DNA of 23,248 nt from CAYSLC01 sp964431545 (GCA_964431545.1 CAYSLC010000068.1:1-23248); one strand, 5' to 3'. Shown: positions 1 to 8,217, counted from the first letter of the stretch. Program-made: numbers and translations. The notes: generated from the letters alone by a model not told the origin.

Positions 1-1138
1 CCATCTTCTCGCACTGGCGGGACACCCAGTTGCGGTAGCGGGTGGGGATGACCAGGGGGATGTCGGGCTGTTCAGGCTCCGGGGCGGCGTCCCTCGGCAC
101 CGGGCGCGCCGCGCCGGCCAGCGTGAACGACTCGAAAATCTCGATCTGCTCGGGCCTCATGTCCGCCTTCCAGCACCCCCTGCCGGTGACATGGGTCTGG
201 AATTTGTCGAAGCACCGCCGGTAGACCCTCACCACCGAGTCCTCGATCCGGATGATCTGATACCGCCGGGCCATCTCTGGGATGGCCTCCCCGTCCAGAC
301 CTGCGGACCCCGTGGCCAGCACCTGGATCGCCCGGTCGCCGGAACCGGACAGTGCGTGCCGGGCCTGGTGCTGATGCCCGTGGAGGATCATTGAAAACCC
401 CCGGTCCAACAGCAGGGGCTTGAGATCATCCGCATCCTTGAGATTCTCCTGGTCTTCATCGGACGACCGGACGAAGTTGTGGTGCATCACCGCCACCCGC
501 AGCAACCGCCGCTGCGGGTCGAACCGGTCCAGCTCGCCGCACGCCCGCTTCAACTGATCCACGCCGATGTTCCCGTAATGCGGCTCCAGCTCGCTCTCGT
601 CGAGGCAGGAGTTGAGGCCCACAAAGGCGATCCCCTTTTCGGGGAAATAGAAGTTGACGAACAGATCCTCCCGGCTGAAGCAATACGGTTGGATATCTTC
701 GGGAAACGAGGCCGATTCGTAGAAGCCGTTGAAGAACGCCTTGTAGTACCTGAACTTTTCAAAATAGGGCGGATCGAAAGGCTCATCCTCCTCTTCAGCT
801 TCCAGTCGAGCCGATTTACACAGATTTCGATTGATATCGTGGTTCCCCGGAACCATGACCACGAATCGGCGGTCGATCCCCAGGTGATCGGCAATTCCCC
901 CCAGGAATCTTTCGGCCCCCTGATATTCTTTTTTCTTGCTCCACTCGGCAATATCCCCCGTCACCACAATGCAGCCGGGCCGCACCCCCTTTCCCTCCAG
1001 GATCTTCAGGTCCGAGATCAGCTTTTCCAGTTGTGGCGAGTAGTCGGCATCCGGATAGAGCGGCTTCCGGGCTTCCTTGCCGTCCACGTGGTGTCGGCCA
1101 TACTGGATGTCGGAAAGATGGAGAATTGTAACGGCCAT
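1..1138 (-). CDS. Calcineurin-like metallophosphoesterase, N-terminal part of a larger protein (cut by window edge)
   Basis: About 379 codons are visible and the frame runs off the left edge without a stop. Metal-binding motifs of the calcineurin-like phosphoesterase fold appear in order: LHLSDIQYG (D10; the usual D-x-H is D-I-Q here), TGDIAEW (about 60-65), VPGNHD (97-101), a later AVMHHN and LHGHQH. These residues normally bind two metal ions and hydrolyse phosphoesters, often in nucleic acids or nucleotides. After the phosphoesterase domain comes a linker ending IPTRYRNWVSRQCEKM at the window edge. That spacing of Tyr, Trp and Cys resembles the short segment that precedes NACHT/STAND NTPase domains in bacterial defence proteins, so a fused NTPase may follow; this is inference. 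The ATG at 1136-1138 is preceded by a GGGGTG-like ribosome site. It lies divergent from a restriction-modification pair, which fits a defence locus. The phosphoesterase call is firm; the fusion is not. Confidence 0.85.
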   Translation of the reverse strand, partial: MAVTILHLSDIQYGRHHVDGKEARKPLYPDADYSPQLEKLISDLKILEGKGVRPGCIVVTGDIAEWSKKKEYQGAERFLGGIADHLGIDRRFVVMVPGNHDINRNLCKSARLEAEEEDEPFDPPYFEKFRYYKAFFNGFYESASFPEDIQPYCFSREDLFVNFYFPEKGIAFVGLNSCLDESELEPHYGNIGVDQLKRACGELDRFDPQRRLLRVAVMHHNFVRSSDEDQENLKDADDLKPLLLDRGFSMILHGHQHQARHALSGSGDRAIQVLATGSAGLDGEAIPEMARRYQIIRIEDSVVRVYRRCFDKFQTHVTGRGCWKADMRPEQIEIFESFTLAGAARPVPRDAAPEPEQPDIPLVIPTRYRNWVSRQCEKM

Positions 1139-1456
1139 TTCTTTTCACCCCGTTTCCAAATGTGATGCCACGGTTTTCGCTTGGGGGGCATTGTAAAAAG
1201 GGGGAGGCCGCCTGTCAAGATGACCGGCCGGTCGCGGGATGCGTCCGGATGTTCCGGAGGAGTTCCGGGGAAGTCAGACGCAAAACCTTACCTCAGCGAA
1301 AAAGTGGGTATAGCCAAACGGATTCACCTTTGGTAATCTTGTTCGGCATTGGGCAACTCACACGCCTACGGTTCTTTTTGGACCGGGGTCCGACAACGGC
1401 GACCAACCGTCGGAACGGCTTGTGGATATGGCGAGACGGCAAGTTTAGGCAAAACG
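1139..1456. other. Intergenic region between divergent phosphoesterase and methyltransferase genes
   Basis: This 318-base stretch separates two divergently read genes and must hold promoters for both, but I find no convincing -35/-10 pair. It contains short dyads, such as CCAAA/TTTGG around 1313-1332 and CCGAC/GTCGG at 1390-1394 and 1409-1413. I see no typical restriction-modification C-box (GACT-N3-AGTC). The methyltransferase frame stays open upstream to an ATG at 1349, but the extra residues are Gly/Thr/Arg-rich and do not look like family sequence. Confidence 0.6.
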
Positions 1457-2524
1457 ATGGGCGGAACGAACAGTCAGACGCAGCTTGATCTCTTCTCAGG
1501 GTGGCAAGGCCCCGAGCGGGAACCTATTCTTGGCGATGTCTATACAAGACAGAACGTCTCAATTCACTTCGAGCGGGCGGAAAAGCTATATGCCAATTGG
1601 CCGCGTCCCACTTGTATTGTCTCCGACGGTCCGTATGGCGTGAGCGGGTTTCCCGGCGACGAGCAAAAGCCGGACTCGCTCGACCAGTGGTACGAGCCGC
1701 ACATCCAATCCTGGAGTCGGTTTGCGACACCTGAAACGACCCTTTGGTTTTGGAACACCGAGGTCGGCTGGGCCACGGTACATCCGGTGTTGATATCGAA
1801 CGGCTGGGAGTATCGTTGCTGCAACATTTGGGACAAGGGATTGAGCCACGTCGCGGGGAATGCGAACACTCGGACACTGAGGAAGTTCCCCGTCGTGACC
1901 GAAGTCTGCGTACACTATGTAAAGGCCGCGACGTTCAAGTGCGGCGACCGTCTTCTTGGCATGCAAGACTGGCTTCGGCATGAATGGCGGCGCACGGGTC
2001 TCCCCTTCAAGCTGGCGAATGAAGCCTGTGGCGTTCGCAATGCCGCTACCCGGAAGTACCTCACGGGCGATCACCTGTGGTATTACCCGCCGCCCGACGC
2101 TTTCGCGAAGCTGGCGGAATATGCCAATGAACATGGGGACCCCGCCGGAAAACCCTTTTTCAGCATCAACGGAAAATCGGCAATTACAGCCCGGCAGTGG
2201 TCCAAAATGCGAGCGAAGTTTTCCTGCGATGTGGGCTTTACCAATGTCTGGCGAGCGCCGCAGGTCAATGGATCGGAACGCATCCATGGCACCCGAAACG
2301 CAATGAAATACAAGTACAGCAGTCTCCATGGAAGTCAAAAACCGCTCAAATTCATCGAACTGATCATCAGGGCTTCAACCGACAAGGGAGATGTGGTTTG
2401 GGAGCCTTTTGGCGGTCTGTGCCCCGGTGCCGTAGTATCCCATCACCTTGAAAGGAGCTATCGCGCCGCGGAGATCATTCCCGAATTTTACGCGGCGGCA
2501 ATGGAAAGGCTTGCCAGATCATGA
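1457..2524 (+). CDS. Site-specific DNA amino-methyltransferase (N6-adenine or N4-cytosine) of a restriction-modification pair
   Basis: A 355-residue protein predicted to methylate an exocyclic amino group in DNA using S-adenosylmethionine. The catalytic motif IV appears as SDGPYG (about 56-61), a Gly-for-Pro variant of DPPY. Near the C-terminus come HGSQKPLKFIELIIRAST (about 291-308), matching motif X (QKP..L...II.AS), then DVVWEPFGGLCPGAV (about 312-326), matching motif I (D.V.DPF.G.G). Motif IV before motif I is the beta-class order; the middle (about 100-285) would hold the target-recognition region. I chose ATG 1457 over in-frame ATG 1349 because the protein begins MGGTNSQTQLDLF, usual for these enzymes, and the extra 36 residues are not family-like. 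The stop overlaps the next start as ATGA, so the nuclease is translationally coupled. GC is visibly lower than in the downstream genes, which suggests acquisition by transfer. The recognition sequence cannot be read from the protein. Confidence 0.88.
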   Translation: MGGTNSQTQLDLFSGWQGPEREPILGDVYTRQNVSIHFERAEKLYANWPRPTCIVSDGPYGVSGFPGDEQKPDSLDQWYEPHIQSWSRFATPETTLWFWNTEVGWATVHPVLISNGWEYRCCNIWDKGLSHVAGNANTRTLRKFPVVTEVCVHYVKAATFKCGDRLLGMQDWLRHEWRRTGLPFKLANEACGVRNAATRKYLTGDHLWYYPPPDAFAKLAEYANEHGDPAGKPFFSINGKSAITARQWSKMRAKFSCDVGFTNVWRAPQVNGSERIHGTRNAMKYKYSSLHGSQKPLKFIELIIRASTDKGDVVWEPFGGLCPGAVVSHHLERSYRAAEIIPEFYAAAMERLARS

Positions 2525-3441
2525 CCAAAACCAAGATGCCCGCCGCACCGAAACGCTCGCTACCCGAACCGGGGGATGAACACTACCAACTCTACAGGGA
2601 CGTCCGAGAGGCCATCTCTTCCTTGCCGGTCTACTTCCGGACCGAGACGCACATCTCCGGCATCATGGCCACCGACCTTCATACACTCAACACCGTGCTG
2701 GGGGCCACGATTGAAGAGCAAGTCGTCCGTACGTTGAACCTCATCCGCAATACCTGGGATCCATCTGAAAAATACGCCCTCTACTCATTCGTCAGGCAAG
2801 CGCAGACGTTTCCCGACGTACTCCTGCGCAAGACATCCACCGATGAGATCGTGTTGGGTATTGAGCTGAAAGGTTGGTATCTGCTGGCCAAGGAGGCCGA
2901 GCCCAGCCTGCGATTCCAGGCGACATCCGAGGCATGTGCAAGGCACGATCTGATCGTTGTCGTCCCGTGGGTCTTGGGAAACGTGATCAGCGGCTCGCCG
3001 ACCCTTTTCGAGCCGTTTGTCGAATCAGCCAAATATGCCGCCGAATATCGCAACCACCACTGGCGGTTCGTCCGCAGAACGAAGAAAGATACCGGCATCG
3101 AGATTCCGGAAGGGGTACGCCCATATCCGTCGAGAGGGAACCAGATCCTCGACAAGCCCTACGCCGATGGTGGCGGGAACTTCGGTCGCTTGGCCCGAAC
3201 GGGCATGATGGACGCCTATATGCGGAAACTCAACGACCTACAGCTCTGCGGTATCAAGACCACCTACTGGCGCCAGTTTCTCAAGGCTTTCCAGGAGAGT
3301 GCCACCGATGAGGAGGCCCGGCTGGCGATTGATCGCTTGAGGGAACGGGTTCAGCAGGCCACGGATCTTCCATGTCCAAAGGCCCAGGCCGCGCTTGCCA
3401 TCGTCGTTGAGTTGGAGCGCATCCTGGATCTGATGGTATGA
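2521..3441 (+). CDS. PD-ExK type II-like restriction endonuclease partnered with the upstream methyltransferase
   Basis: A 306-residue soluble protein starting within the methyltransferase stop (ATGA). Residues about 97-119 read TFPDVLLR...GIELKGW: a PD (98-99) followed 16 residues later by E-L-K (115-117), the PD-(D/E)xK nuclease metal site. An upstream acidic cluster (IEEQ, about 64-67) could supply the alpha-helical Glu seen in such folds. Position directly after a methyltransferase, coupling and matching size make it the cognate endonuclease of a type II system. It would cut unmethylated DNA at the methylase's site. The C-terminus (about 265-306) is helical and charged. Composition resembles the methyltransferase rather than the GC-rich genes to the right. 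I cannot name the family or specificity; a methylation-linked nuclease of another defence type is possible but less likely. Confidence 0.75.
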   Translation: MTKTKMPAAPKRSLPEPGDEHYQLYRDVREAISSLPVYFRTETHISGIMATDLHTLNTVLGATIEEQVVRTLNLIRNTWDPSEKYALYSFVRQAQTFPDVLLRKTSTDEIVLGIELKGWYLLAKEAEPSLRFQATSEACARHDLIVVVPWVLGNVISGSPTLFEPFVESAKYAAEYRNHHWRFVRRTKKDTGIEIPEGVRPYPSRGNQILDKPYADGGGNFGRLARTGMMDAYMRKLNDLQLCGIKTTYWRQFLKAFQESATDEEARLAIDRLRERVQQATDLPCPKAQAALAIVVELERILDLMV

Positions 3442-3466
3442 CCCGGAGTTCCAGGAAAAGCCGGGT
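3441..3466. terminator. Possible hairpin between convergent genes
   Basis: ACCCGG (3441-3446) and CCGGGT (3461-3466) form a 6-bp inverted repeat with a 14-base loop just after the nuclease stop. It lies between the nuclease and the convergent metallo-beta-lactamase-fold gene. There is no T-run on either strand, so this is at best a weak or factor-assisted terminator. Confidence 0.25.
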
Positions 3467-3516
3467 AATCATGGAAGACGCAGGGCGTGTCGGGGAGGGG
3501 ATCCGCCCATCCGTCC

Positions 3517-4040
3517 CTACATGATACGCAACCACCGCACGGGGCCGTGGGGATCGTCGGCCGTCTCTACCTCCACGGTCCACTGGTCCACATACACCGC
3601 CGTCCCGTCGGCGTCCGGGCGGAAGGGGCGGTCGTGGCCACACACGATGATTTCGGCCGCGCCGGCGGCTATTTGATAGCTTTCCAGCGCCGCTTCCTCG
3701 GAGTGGAACACTGGCGGCGGCGTTCGGCTGACGTACTCGTGGGCGTTTTTGACCGCGTCCGATGCCAGGAGCACGCCGAGGGAATCGAGCCGGAGGCCGG
3801 TCAACCCCGGCGTGTGGCCGGGAAGGGCCAGGGTGTGGACACCGGGCGCGATCTCCTCGTCGCCGGAGACGAGTCCGACCCGGGAAGCCGCCCATTCCAG
3901 GAAAAGCTCGGACACGAACGGGTCGCCGGCCGCCTGCCAGCCGCCGTTGGACAGGTAGTCCCATTCGGTCCGGGAGATCAGGATGTCGGCCCGGGAGAAG
4001 AGGGGGACGTTGAGGACGTGGTCGTAATGGCCGTGGGACA
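3517..4040 (-). CDS. Metallo-beta-lactamase-fold hydrolase, N-terminus lost in assembly gap
   Basis: The frame is open from the gap edge at 4040 to a TAG at 3517-3519. It begins with SHGHYDHV, the H-x-H-x-D-H zinc motif, continues with LALPGHTPG (third metal His), LLASDAV (bridging Asp) and ends with IIVCGHDRPF (last metal His), so the active site is complete. Only the segment before HxHxDH, typically some tens of residues, is missing. Such enzymes use two metal ions to hydrolyse esters, lactones, thioesters or amides; the substrate is unknown. It is the last gene of the minus-strand TRAP/DUF2848/nitrilase operon, so it probably acts on the imported compound or a product of it. A GTG at 3913-3915 lies inside the fold and is not the true start. 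Confidence 0.85.
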
Positions 4041-4140
4041 NNNNNNNNNNNNNNNNNNNNNNNNNNNNNNNNNNNNNNNNNNNNNNNNNNNNNNNNNNNN
4101 NNNNNNNNNNNNNNNNNNNNNNNNNNNNNNNNNNNNNNNN
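4041..4140. other. Assembly gap (100 N)
   Basis: Exactly 100 N. The left flank is the HxHxDH region of one gene and the right flank is the middle of a nitrilase gene, both on the minus strand. By family length roughly half of the nitrilase and the start of the hydrolase are missing, which needs more than 100 bases. The N-run is therefore probably a placeholder of unknown length. Confidence 0.95.
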
Positions 4141-4538
4141 TCCCCGGGGAGCATCCGTTCGGATTCCTTGACCGCCAGTGCATCGAAGAGATGGACTTTC
4201 CGGTAGGCGGCCGCCTGGGTCCCGTCGGGCTGGAACACGACCAGGCGGTTGTAGACCCGCGTCTCATTCGGAACGGACTCCCACAAGCCGGCGACCAGGT
4301 GGATGCCCAGACTTCTGGTCAAGGCGCTCAACTCCCCCGCGAACGGGCCGTCGGCCGGCTCGGCGACGCCGGTCAGGGGCTCCCGGCCGCTGGGCAGGGC
4401 CATGATCATCTCGGGGAACACGACCAGGCGAGCCCCCAGGCCCAATGCCGCCTCGGCGGTCGTTTTGATGCTATTCAGATTGACCGCCGGATCCACGTGG
4501 CCCTCGAGCTGGACCAGGGCGACCCTGAGGACGGCCAT
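4141..4538 (-). CDS. Nitrilase-family carbon-nitrogen hydrolase, C-terminal half lost in assembly gap
   Basis: About 132 residues from ATG 4536-4538 to the gap. The start MAVLRVALVQLEG and then LVVFPEMIM give the first catalytic residue (Glu of the Glu-Lys-Cys triad, about residue 44). YRKVHLFD near residue 113 supplies the catalytic Lys. The catalytic Cys would lie in the gap. Family members hydrolyse amides or, less often, nitriles to acids; omega-amidase-like and carbamoyl-amidohydrolase-like enzymes share these N-terminal motifs, so the substrate is not determined. Its ATG overlaps the stop of the DUF2848 gene by one base (TGATG), indicating translational coupling. It sits between the DUF2848 gene and the metallo-beta-lactamase-fold gene in the TRAP operon. 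Confidence 0.88.
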
Positions 4539-5239
4539 CAGTAGTCCTCCAAGGCCCCGGTCAGGGCCGGACATTCGTATCGGTGCTCGATCCGGCGGTT
4601 CATGACCGGATCTGTGATGGCCAGCTCATAGGCCTCGCCCGCCACCAGTCCGGATTTGGTGCCGATGGTCCCGGAAAAGAGGACCAGCCCGTCCTCCAGC
4701 CCGCCGATCTGCTTGGGCAGAAAGTCGAACCAGTATTCGGGGCCGAGGATGGCGCCGCAGGCGTCCTCCTGGTAGAGAGACCGCTCCCCCCCGCGCACCA
4801 CGTGGCAGGCGAGGACCAGCTTTTCGAAGTGATCCCGGACCTCATCATAGGGCCACACCACCGGCGCCAGGATGTTGACGCACATGTTCTTGGCCTTGGG
4901 GATCGAGTGGGCTTCGAGCTTCCGGTCGGTGTGGTCCGAGCCGACCCCCACCAGGATCTCGCCCCCATGCCACAGGAGGACGTACTCGACCTCCCCGCTG
5001 GTCTCTTCCCCGTGGACCTGCGCGGCCGAAGCGGTGGTCAACAGGTGGTTCCCCAGGGCGAAGAGGGTGGGCACGAATTTGGGGGGCGGCACCCCCAGTG
5101 CCGCCAGCTCGTCGATGTGGTGCTGGAGGGCGGCCTTGTCCCGGCCCACCCAGCCGGCGTTGAACATGCGCCGGGCCTTGAAGGTGATCTCTTCATTGCC
5201 GTCGGCACGGGCCACCACCAGTTGAATGCTGTTTTCCAT
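4538..5239 (-). CDS. DUF2848 family protein
   Basis: A 233-residue soluble protein recognised as DUF2848 from AGWVGRDKAALQHHIDELAALGVPPP (about 28-53), then HGEETSGEVEYVLL and VGVGSDHTDRKLEA. The last segment is the family hallmark. The family has no assigned reaction; I recall it as related to fumarylacetoacetate-hydrolase-type folds, which is background and not visible here. It is the fourth gene of the operon, 28 bases after dctM, and its TGA overlaps the ATG of the nitrilase gene. The ribosome site before its ATG is weak, so its translation may depend on upstream genes. Context suggests it processes the compound imported by the TRAP system, probably an acid, keto acid or amide. Confidence 0.85.
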   Translation of the reverse strand: MENSIQLVVARADGNEEITFKARRMFNAGWVGRDKAALQHHIDELAALGVPPPKFVPTLFALGNHLLTTASAAQVHGEETSGEVEYVLLWHGGEILVGVGSDHTDRKLEAHSIPKAKNMCVNILAPVVWPYDEVRDHFEKLVLACHVVRGGERSLYQEDACGAILGPEYWFDFLPKQIGGLEDGLVLFSGTIGTKSGLVAGEAYELAITDPVMNRRIEHRYECPALTGALEDY

Positions 5240-5267
5240 GGCGATTTACTCGGGTAACTTTCTTGAA

Positions 5268-6560
5268 CTATATGAGTTTCGAGGGCAGATAGGTGATGAT
5301 GGCCGGAAAGACCGTCACCAGGGCCACCAGAAACAGGATGATCAGGAAGAACGGCATGGCCGACAGCGCCACCCGTTCGAGGCTCTCGTTCGTCAGCCCC
5401 TGGATCACGAAGAGATTGAACCCCACCGGCGGGGTGATCTGGCCCACCTCGATGACCAGGGTGAGAAAGATGCCGAACCAGACCGGCGAATACCCGGCCA
5501 TGGTCACCAGGGGCAGGCTGATGGGCAGCGTCATGACGATCATGGAGATCCCGTCCATGAAAAAGCCCAGGATCATGTAAAAGACGGTCAAAATGGCGAT
5601 CAGCACGTAAGGCGAGAGCCCCAGGGAGGCGATGTACCCGGCCACCATGGCCGGCAGCTTCAAATACCCCATGGCCACGGACAGGAAGCTGGCGCCCACG
5701 ATGATGAAGCAGATCATCCCCGATGTGTTGATGGTCCCCCGGATGGCCAGGACGAGCCGCTCCCAGGTCAGATCCCCCAGCAGGGCGGCGATGCCCACCG
5801 CCACCACCGCGCCGATGGCCGCGGCCTCGGACGGCGCGGCATACCCGGCGTAGATCGATCCCAGGATGAAGACGATCAGGCTCGTGACCGGCACCAGCTT
5901 GAGCAGGGAGAAAAACCGTTCCCGCCAGGTGTAGGGGTGCTGGACCCGGGGGGCGAGCTTGGGGTTCAGCACCACCCTCACGATGACGTACCCGCTGAAG
6001 AGGGCGGCCAACAACACGCCCGGAACGACCCCGGCGATGAACAACTGCCCGATGGACTCCTCCGCCAGGACCCCGTAGATGATGAGAACGATGGAGGGCG
6101 GGATCAGCAGGCCGAGGGTGCCGGCCCCGGCCAGGGAGCCGAAGCTCAGCATCGGGTCGTAGTTGTCCTTGTTGAGCTGTTCCAGGGTGATCTTGCCGAT
6201 GGTGGCCGCCGTGGCCGGGGAGGAGCCGGAGACGGCGGCGAACACGGCCGAACCGACGATGTTGGTGTGGAGGAGGCGCCCCGGAATGAACTGCACCCAC
6301 GGTTTGAGCCCGTCGAAGAGCAGGTTGGACATGCGGGTCCGCAGAATGATCTCCCCCAGGAAGATGAACATGGGCAGGGCGGCCAGGGCCCAGCTGTTGA
6401 GGCTGTTCCAGAGGGCCTGGGACCAGATCTTGGCCACGGGCATGCTGGTGAAGATGGTCAGGCTGATGCCGGCCGTGGCCAGAAGCGACAGGGCGATCCA
6501 GACCCCCGAGCCCAGGAGCCCGAACAGCAGGATCAGGACGGTCAACAGGATGGCGTTCAT
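5268..6560 (-). CDS. dctM: TRAP transporter large permease subunit (DctM family)
   Basis: A 430-residue, almost wholly hydrophobic protein with about a dozen membrane segments. Family sequences include ALAALPMFIFLGEIILRT, VSGSSPATAATIGKITL, GAGTLGLLIPPSIVLIIYG and IEVGQITPPVGFNLFVI. These are conserved loops and discontinuous helices of the DctM / ion-transporter fold, which carries substrate using a sodium or proton gradient. The true start is ATG 6558-6560; the frame is open further upstream but that stretch overlaps dctQ and is not family-like. Start and dctQ stop overlap as ATGA. The protein pairs with DctQ in the inner membrane and receives substrate from the periplasmic DctP. Confidence 0.96.
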   Translation of the reverse strand: MNAILLTVLILLFGLLGSGVWIALSLLATAGISLTIFTSMPVAKIWSQALWNSLNSWALAALPMFIFLGEIILRTRMSNLLFDGLKPWVQFIPGRLLHTNIVGSAVFAAVSGSSPATAATIGKITLEQLNKDNYDPMLSFGSLAGAGTLGLLIPPSIVLIIYGVLAEESIGQLFIAGVVPGVLLAALFSGYVIVRVVLNPKLAPRVQHPYTWRERFFSLLKLVPVTSLIVFILGSIYAGYAAPSEAAAIGAVVAVGIAALLGDLTWERLVLAIRGTINTSGMICFIIVGASFLSVAMGYLKLPAMVAGYIASLGLSPYVLIAILTVFYMILGFFMDGISMIVMTLPISLPLVTMAGYSPVWFGIFLTLVIEVGQITPPVGFNLFVIQGLTNESLERVALSAMPFFLIILFLVALVTVFPAIITYLPSKLI

Positions 6561-7093
6561 GGGGCGGTGGTCTCTTGGGCGGACCCCCTCGGGCCGAGGG
6601 TGACGATGTACAGGAAGTGGGCGGCGAGCTGGAGGGTCAGCACCGCCATGCCCAGAAAGACGATGAACTGCGGCACGTACAGCGGCGTCTCCGCCACGGT
6701 ATAGGCGGTCAGGTTCCGGGCCTTGGAGGTCAGGAACATCTCCCACATGAAGATCGCGGACGCCCCGCACAGGACCCCCGCGAACAGGGTGCAGAGGATT
6801 TCCAGGATCCAGGCCGGCCAGCCCGAGATGCGATCCTTGAGGAAGGTGATCCGAATGTGCGCTCCTTCCTTGAAGGAGAACCCGAGGCTCAGGTAGATCA
6901 TGGCGCTCAGGGCGTAGCCGGAGTACTCCCCCGCCACCAGGGTCGATGCCCCGAAAAAGGCCCGCAGAATCACCTCCAGGAGGATCAGGAGGGTCATCAG
7001 CACGAAGACCACGCCGGCGATGACGGCCCCGGCCGTCGAGATCGCGGAGATCGCCCTCGGCAGCCGGGTCGTGATCAGGGTCTTAAACCCCAT
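6557..7093 (-). CDS. dctQ: TRAP transporter small permease subunit (DctQ family)
   Basis: A 178-residue protein with four hydrophobic segments, about residues 18-42, 60-74, 94-116 and 140-166. The family pattern VAGEYSGYALSAMIYLSLGFSFKEGAHIRITFL (central region) contains the conserved E-Y-S...G...G.H-I-R. DctQ forms the membrane complex with DctM. Its ATG (7091-7093) lies five bases after the dctP stop and its TGA overlaps the dctM ATG, so the three subunits are tightly linked. The start ATG is in a G-run and has only a weak ribosome site. Confidence 0.93.
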   Translation of the reverse strand: MGFKTLITTRLPRAISAISTAGAVIAGVVFVLMTLLILLEVILRAFFGASTLVAGEYSGYALSAMIYLSLGFSFKEGAHIRITFLKDRISGWPAWILEILCTLFAGVLCGASAIFMWEMFLTSKARNLTAYTVAETPLYVPQFIVFLGMAVLTLQLAAHFLYIVTLGPRGSAQETTAP

Positions 7094-7098
7094 GGGGG

Positions 7099-8097
7099 CT
7101 ATTCTTCGGCCCGCTTCTTTTCGAATTGATCCAGGATGGCCACCCCGTCATCCCCCACCTTCTTCTTCCAGTCCTCGATGATGTCCCGGCCGTCGGCCTG
7201 GAGCTTGCCGGCCAGCTCGTCCGAGATCGAGCGGACGATGGTCATGCCGTTCTCCTCGCAGGTGTTCTCGTCCTTGATCATCGCCTCTTCGGCGATCTTC
7301 CACTGGCGATTCTCCATCTCCCTGCCGATCTCGATGATCTTCTTTTGCTGCGCCTCGGTGAGCTTGGCAAAGGAGTCGAGGTTCCAGTTGATCATGTTCA
7401 GGGGAATGGCGAAGTTGACCCGGGTGGTGTGGGTCAGGACTTCCCAGAATTTTCCGGCCACCGCGCTCTGGGAGGAGGTCAGGACCGAATCGATGGTGTT
7501 GGTGGCCAGGGCCGGATAGACGTCGCCCCAGCTCATGACCACGGCGTGGGCGCCCGCCTTTTTCAGCACATCGGTGCCGTTTTTGTCATAGGTGCGGATG
7601 CGCAGGCCCTTGAGGTCGCCGTACTCCTTGATCGCCTTCTTGGCGTGGATCGAGCTGGGCGGCCATGGGGCCGTGTAGAGGATCATCTGGTTGTTCTTTT
7701 TCGCCTCGGCCTCGTAGTAGGGCCGGGCGATGTCCAGAAGGAGCCGGGACTCTTCGAAGTCGCGCACCAGAAAAGGCATGGTGGACAGCCCGTAGATGGG
7801 CGACGTGCCCACGGCCGCGCCCATGAGCACGCTCTGGATCGGTACGATCCCGTCGGCCACCGCCGTGAAGCGGTCTTCATCCTTCAACCCCAGGGCCCCG
7901 CCCTCGTGGACCGTGATCATCACCTCGCCCTTGAGGGCCTCGTTGACCCGCTTGGCGAACTCGCGGCACGTCTCGGCGTGCATGTTCTGTCCGGAGTAAG
8001 TGGTGGCCATGTCGGCCTTGACCATTTCGGCGGCGGCCGGAGCGGCCAGTATCGAGGCTGTCAGGAGGATCAAAACGGATAAAAGGATTCGTTTCAT
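7099..8097 (-). CDS. dctP: TRAP transporter periplasmic substrate-binding protein (DctP family)
   Basis: A 332-residue protein. Residues 1-24 are a Sec signal peptide (MKR, hydrophobic core, cleavage after APAAA). The mature part has the DctP fold signature: HAETCREFAKRVNE, VHEGGALGL, GLSTMPFLVRDFEE, LKGLRIRTYDKNGTDVLKKAGA (the Arg of LRIR normally pairs with the substrate carboxylate), MSWGDVYPALATNTIDSV and WNLDSFAKLTEAQQKKI. This fits a carboxylate-type ligand. ATG 8095-8097 was chosen because an AAAGGAG ribosome site lies just upstream (8103-8111) and the signal peptide starts there; an in-frame extension upstream would run through the promoter. It is the first gene of the operon and defines its import step. 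Confidence 0.95.
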   Translation of the reverse strand: MKRILLSVLILLTASILAAPAAAEMVKADMATTYSGQNMHAETCREFAKRVNEALKGEVMITVHEGGALGLKDEDRFTAVADGIVPIQSVLMGAAVGTSPIYGLSTMPFLVRDFEESRLLLDIARPYYEAEAKKNNQMILYTAPWPPSSIHAKKAIKEYGDLKGLRIRTYDKNGTDVLKKAGAHAVVMSWGDVYPALATNTIDSVLTSSQSAVAGKFWEVLTHTTRVNFAIPLNMINWNLDSFAKLTEAQQKKIIEIGREMENRQWKIAEEAMIKDENTCEENGMTIVRSISDELAGKLQADGRDIIEDWKKKVGDDGVAILDQFEKKRAEE

Positions 8098-8176
8098 GGC
8101 GGTTCTCCTTTCGGCTGTGATCGTCATGCTGCGATCGTTTAGAGAAGGTGGTACAACCTGCTTTTTATCACGGCAT

Positions 8177-8205
8177 TGTATAGCCCGGGCCAAAAACCGG
8201 GTCAA
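8177..8205 (-). promoter_or_regulatory. Sigma-70 promoter of the TRAP operon
   Basis: On the minus strand, TTGACC (8200-8205) is followed after exactly 17 bases by TATACA (8177-8182). That matches the -35 and -10 consensus at 5/6 and 4/6, with TACAAT an alternative -10 two bases on. Transcription would begin near 8170, giving a leader of about 70 bases before dctP. The spacer contains a CCCGGG palindrome. Confidence 0.7.
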
Positions 8206-8217
8206 GGGGAAATCCAG

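Noticed and set aside
1349..1456. Upstream ATG giving a 391-residue methyltransferase
   Set aside because: The extra 36 residues are Gly/Thr/Arg-rich and not family-like; the ATG at 1457 begins a typical N-terminus.
5226..6704. Long plus-strand open frame opposite dctM/dctQ
   Set aside because: Translation is Gln/Gly/Asp/His-rich with no fold or motif; it is the antisense of a clear DctM gene in GC-rich DNA.
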